A model generated the notes under the pieces. It did not search any database. It saw nothing but the letters and a program-made list of their open reading frames with translations, and was not told the DNA's origin. This document shows, piece after piece, positions 58,471 through 61,233 of a stretch of DNA of 61,233 nucleotides. Location of the stretch: positions 1-61,233 of the forward strand of contig NZ_JAPNNL010000022.1 in assembly GCF_027620315.1 (NCBI RefSeq). The letters run 5' to 3'. A program made the translations under genes and the position numbers. Source of the DNA: Nonomuraea corallina (GTDB taxonomy: Bacteria > Actinomycetota > Actinomycetes > Streptosporangiales > Streptosporangiaceae). Numbering within the stretch: position 1 is the first letter of the stretch; the number at the start of each line of letters is the position of its first letter.

Positions 58471-59413
58471 GGCGGAAGGTGTGCCGGTAGGCCAGGGGGG
58501 CGACGCCGACCGCCGCGTGCAGGTGCTGGCGGAGCGAGACGGCCGTGCCGAAGCCGGCGTGCCTGGCCACCTCCTCCACCCCGAGGTCCGTGGTCTCCAG
58601 CAGGTGGCGAGCGTGCTCGACGCGCTGCCTGGACAGCCAGCGGGCCGGGCTCAGGCCGGTCTCCTCGCGGAAGCGCCTGGTGAACGTGCGCACGCTCATG
58701 CCGGCGTGCGCCGCCAGCGCCTCCAGGTCGAGCGGCGCGTGCAGGTTGGCCAGCATCCAGGTGCGGGTGGCGGCGGTGCCGTTGCCCCTGGCCGGCGGCA
58801 GCGGACGCTCGATGTACTGCGCCTGGCCGCCCTCCCGCCAGGGCGGCATCACGCAGCGGCGGGCCGCCCGGTTGGCCACCGCGCTGCCGTGGTCGCGCCG
58901 GATGATGTGCAGGCACAGGTCCAGCCCCGCCGCGACGCCGGCCGAGGTGAGCACGTCGCCGTCGTCGATGAACAGCACGTCGGGGTTCAGCTTCACCTGC
59001 GGGAACAGCTGGGAGAAGCGGGCCGCGTTGCGCCAGTGGGTGGTGGCCGGCCGGCCGTCGAGCAGCCCGGCGGCGGCCAGCGCGAACGCGCCCGTGCAGA
59101 TCGACACCACCCGCGGCCGCCCCTGGAGAGCCTCGCGCAGGTCGTCCGGGATGACGCCGTCGCGCAGCACCGGCCCGCCGTGCACGCCGGGCAGCAGCAC
59201 CGTGTCGGCGGTGTCGAGCACCTCCAGGCCGTGGTCGGGCTGCACGCTGTAGCCGGCCGAGCAGCGTACGGGTACGTGGCCCGGCGAGCAGGTCACCACC
59301 TCGTACAGCGGCTCGCCCGACGGTGACTCGGCGGTCCTGAACACCTGGCCGGGCACGCCCAGGTCGAGCGGGGCGAACTGGTCGAGCACCACGACGGCGA
59401 TCCTGTGCGGCAT
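58448..59413 (-). CDS. GlxA-family transcriptional regulator (DJ-1/PfpI + AraC)
   Basis: 321 residues. The N-terminal DJ-1/PfpI-like domain (about 1-185) includes VLLPGVHGG and VSICTGAFALAAAGLL. The C-terminal AraC-type domain (about 215-315) has MSVRTFTRRFREETGLSPARWL and VARHAGFGTAVSLRQHL. The family regulates catabolic or stress genes. It is divergent from an MFS gene with 72 bases between them, and probably controls it. The last codons and stop lie within a tandem repeat array. Confidence 0.92.
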   Translation of the reverse strand: MPHRIAVVVLDQFAPLDLGVPGQVFRTAESPSGEPLYEVVTCSPGHVPVRCSAGYSVQPDHGLEVLDTADTVLLPGVHGGPVLRDGVIPDDLREALQGRPRVVSICTGAFALAAAGLLDGRPATTHWRNAARFSQLFPQVKLNPDVLFIDDGDVLTSAGVAAGLDLCLHIIRRDHGSAVANRAARRCVMPPWREGGQAQYIERPLPPARGNGTAATRTWMLANLHAPLDLEALAAHAGMSVRTFTRRFREETGLSPARWLSRQRVEHARHLLETTDLGVEEVARHAGFGTAVSLRQHLHAAVGVAPLAYRHTFRRPEPTPP

Positions 59414-59485
59414 GGCCGGATTCTTTCACATATTGGCTATTCGGCCACTCGTGCCGATAAAGGCTGATAAATCAGGATTGGCGGC
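59414..59485. promoter_or_regulatory. Divergent AT-richer promoter region, glxA-like/MFS
   Basis: Seventy-two bases with TTCACATATTGGCTATTCGG and GATAAAGGCTGATAAATCAG separate the two start codons. The inverted elements TATTGG and GATAA repeats suggest overlapping promoters and an AraC-type site, but no exact operator can be defined. Confidence 0.4.
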
Positions 59486-60748
59486 ATGACCTTGACCCCC
59501 ACCGCCCAGCGCCCGCGCGTGCACCGGGCCTGGTTCGTCGCGGCCGTCGGCTTCGTGGCGATCCTGGGCGCCGCGGGCTTCCGCGCCACCCCCGGCGTGC
59601 TGATCAACCCGCTCCAGGAGGAGTTCGGCTGGAGCAGGGGCGCCATCTCCCTCGCCGTCTCCGTCAACCTCGTGCTGTACGGCCTGACGGCGCCGTTCGC
59701 CGCCGCGCTCATGGACCGCTTCGGCATGCGCCGCGTGGTCGCGCTCGCCCTGCTGCTGGTCGCCGCCGGGAGCGGGCTCACTGTGTGGATGACCGCGACC
59801 TGGCACCTCCTGCTGTTGTGGGGGGTGTTCGTCGGGCTCGGCACCGGGTCGATGGCGCTGGTGTTCGCGGCCACGCTGGCCGGCCGGTGGTTCGTGCGCC
59901 ACCGCGGCCTGGTCACCGGCGTGCTGACCGCGGCCGGGGCCACCGGGCAGCTGATCTTCCTGCCCGTGCTGGCCCAGCTCGCCCAGGGGCCCGGCTGGCG
60001 GGTGGCCTCGCTGGCCGTGGCGGGCTCCGCGCTGGCCGTGGTGCCGTTCGTCTGGTGGCTGCTGCGCGACCGCCCCGAGGACGTGGGCACGACGGCGCTC
60101 GGCGCCGACCAGGACGCGCCCCGGGCGCCGGTCCCCACCGGGAACGCGGCGGTGCGCGCCCTCACGGTGCTGCGGTCGGCGGCGCGCACCCGCCCTTTCT
60201 GGTACCTCGCCGGCGGGTTCGCCATCTGCGGCGCCAGCACGAACGGGCTGGTCAGCACCCACTTCATCCCGGCCGCGCACGACCACGGGATGGCCGAGCC
60301 GACGGCCGCGGGACTGCTCGCCGTGATCGGCGTCTTCGACATCGCCGGGACCGTCATGTCGGGCTGGCTGAGCGACCGGGTCGACCCGCGCTTGCTGCTC
60401 GTCGCCTACTACGCGCTGCGCGGGCTGTCGCTGATGGTGCTGCCCGGCCTGTTCGCGGCCACGCCCGAGCCCAGCATGCTGGTGTTCATCGTCTTCTACG
60501 GGCTCGACTGGGTGGCGACCGTGCCGCCCACCATGGCGCTGTGCCGCAGTATCTACGGAGCGGACGGGGCCGTGGTGTTCGGCTGGGTGTTCGGCGCGCA
60601 CCAGGTGGGGGCCGCCCTGGCCGCCGTCGGCGCCGGTCTCGCCCGCGACCAGCTCGGCGCCTACGACCTCGCCTGGTACGGGGCGGGGGCGCTGTGCCTG
60701 GCCGCCGCCGGGATGTCGCTGGCGATCCGGCATGCTGGGAACCGATGA
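59486..60748 (+). CDS. MFS transporter (OFA/MCT-like)
   Basis: 420 residues with about 12 hydrophobic helices. GVLINPLQEEFGWSRGAIS near the N-terminus and a late DHGMAEPTAAGLLAVIG loop are typical of the oxalate/formate and monocarboxylate-like MFS branch. The central loop (about 200-225) is hydrophilic. Divergent from the GlxA-type regulator and overlapping the peptidyl-tRNA hydrolase gene by ATGA. Substrate probably a small organic acid, by family only. Confidence 0.88.
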   Translation: MTLTPTAQRPRVHRAWFVAAVGFVAILGAAGFRATPGVLINPLQEEFGWSRGAISLAVSVNLVLYGLTAPFAAALMDRFGMRRVVALALLLVAAGSGLTVWMTATWHLLLLWGVFVGLGTGSMALVFAATLAGRWFVRHRGLVTGVLTAAGATGQLIFLPVLAQLAQGPGWRVASLAVAGSALAVVPFVWWLLRDRPEDVGTTALGADQDAPRAPVPTGNAAVRALTVLRSAARTRPFWYLAGGFAICGASTNGLVSTHFIPAAHDHGMAEPTAAGLLAVIGVFDIAGTVMSGWLSDRVDPRLLLVAYYALRGLSLMVLPGLFAATPEPSMLVFIVFYGLDWVATVPPTMALCRSIYGADGAVVFGWVFGAHQVGAALAAVGAGLARDQLGAYDLAWYGAGALCLAAAGMSLAIRHAGNR

Positions 60749-61233
60749 ACGACTCAGACGAGATGGTCCTGCCCCTCGTGGTGCGGATCGAGCGCGCCAC
60801 GCCTCCCGAGCGCACCGACGCCCTGGAGGCGGCCGCCATGGCGGTGCTCAGCCTGCTCGACGCCCCGGGGGAGTGGGCCGGTGAGCTGGCCGCCTGGCAG
60901 GACGGCCGGATCCGCAAGGTGGTCCGCCGGGCCAGGGGAGCCGAGTGGCGGCGGGCCGTCGCGCTGCCGGGCCGCACCGTCGAGCACCGGACCGCCGAGG
61001 TGCGCGTGCACCCGCCCGTCCCGCTCGACGCCTGGCCCAGGGACCTGGCGAGACTGCAGGTGTCAGGCACCGAACTGGCCGACACCGGCGAACCCGGCCC
61101 GGCCACCCCGCCGGTCCTGTGGGAGAACCCCGCCCTGCGGATGTCCGCCGGCAAGGCCATGGCCCAGGCCGGGCACGCCGCCCAGCTGGCCTGGTGGGCG
61201 AGCGACGCCGCGGGGCGCGCCGCCTGGCGGGCG
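60745..61233 (+). CDS. PTH2-type peptidyl-tRNA hydrolase family protein (3' end outside window)
   Basis: The frame runs open from ATG 60745 to the right edge (163 codons). An N-terminal extension of about 120 residues includes LPLVVRIERATPPERTDAL and IRKVVRRARGAEW. It is followed by RMSAGKAMAQAGHAAQLAW, which matches the start of the PTH2 fold (GK.xAQxxHA). PTH2 enzymes release peptides from stalled peptidyl-tRNA. In many actinobacteria homologues carry such an N-terminal extension. ATGA overlap with the MFS gene indicates cotranscription. Confidence 0.8.
   Translation, partial: MNDSDEMVLPLVVRIERATPPERTDALEAAAMAVLSLLDAPGEWAGELAAWQDGRIRKVVRRARGAEWRRAVALPGRTVEHRTAEVRVHPPVPLDAWPRDLARLQVSGTELADTGEPGPATPPVLWENPALRMSAGKAMAQAGHAAQLAWWASDAAGRAAWRA

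Overview
The window is very GC-rich DNA with GTG and TTG starts, many 4-bp ATGA/GTGA gene overlaps and hardly any spare sequence. This points to a filamentous actinomycete. The enzyme repertoire (type I and III polyketide synthases, alditol oxidase, MmyB-like regulators) would suit a Streptosporangiales/Nonomuraea-like genus, but that placement is inference.

Region 1 (1-27002) is most of a type I polyketide gene cluster that continues off the left edge. A plus-strand operon carries the end of one PKS (KR-ACP), a bimodular PKS (KS-AT-KR-ACP twice), a four-gene FkbK/FkbJ/FkbI/FkbH-like set that builds a glycerate-derived extender on its own ACP, a type II thioesterase and a phosphopantetheinyl transferase. 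A minus-strand operon starting at 27002 carries an ABC-2 exporter, a KS-AT-KR-ACP module, a module whose AT has been lost (KS-remnant-KR-ACP) and an acyl-CoA dehydrogenase. The two operons converge with overlapping 3' ends near 15.6 kb. No O-methyltransferase accompanies the extender set, so the predicted extender is hydroxymalonyl-ACP (zwittermicin-like) rather than methoxymalonyl-ACP. Every module has a KR, and no DH, ER or chain-release domain is visible, so a polyhydroxylated chain with at least one vicinal diol is expected. This cluster is the most promising candidate for an undescribed system here.

Region 2 (27182-29124) is a two-gene operon, an APH-type kinase and a membrane acyltransferase, divergent from the exporter. 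Region 3 (29395-44164) is an L-arabinose regulon: two closely similar LacI regulators, a YtfQ-type and a ChvE-type sugar ABC importer, and ribulokinase, ribulose-phosphate epimerase and arabinose isomerase. Related 14-bp operators (consensus about TGTTARCGYTCACA) sit at its promoters, one of them spanning the araB start codon. Strong intercistronic hairpins follow both binding-protein genes.

Region 4 (44207-61233) is ordinary chromosome with accessory genes: four MFS transporters, three with a divergent regulator (TetR, MmyB-like, GlxA/AraC); a coiled-coil protein; tRNA-Ala(GGC); a VWA lipoprotein; an asparagine-synthase-like protein with a degenerate active site; an operon of alditol oxidase, DUF3224 and type III PKS; a DUF5996 protein; and a PTH2-type peptidyl-tRNA hydrolase cut by the right edge. 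No intergenic gap exceeds 300 bases, and no insertion sequence, prophage or CRISPR array was found.
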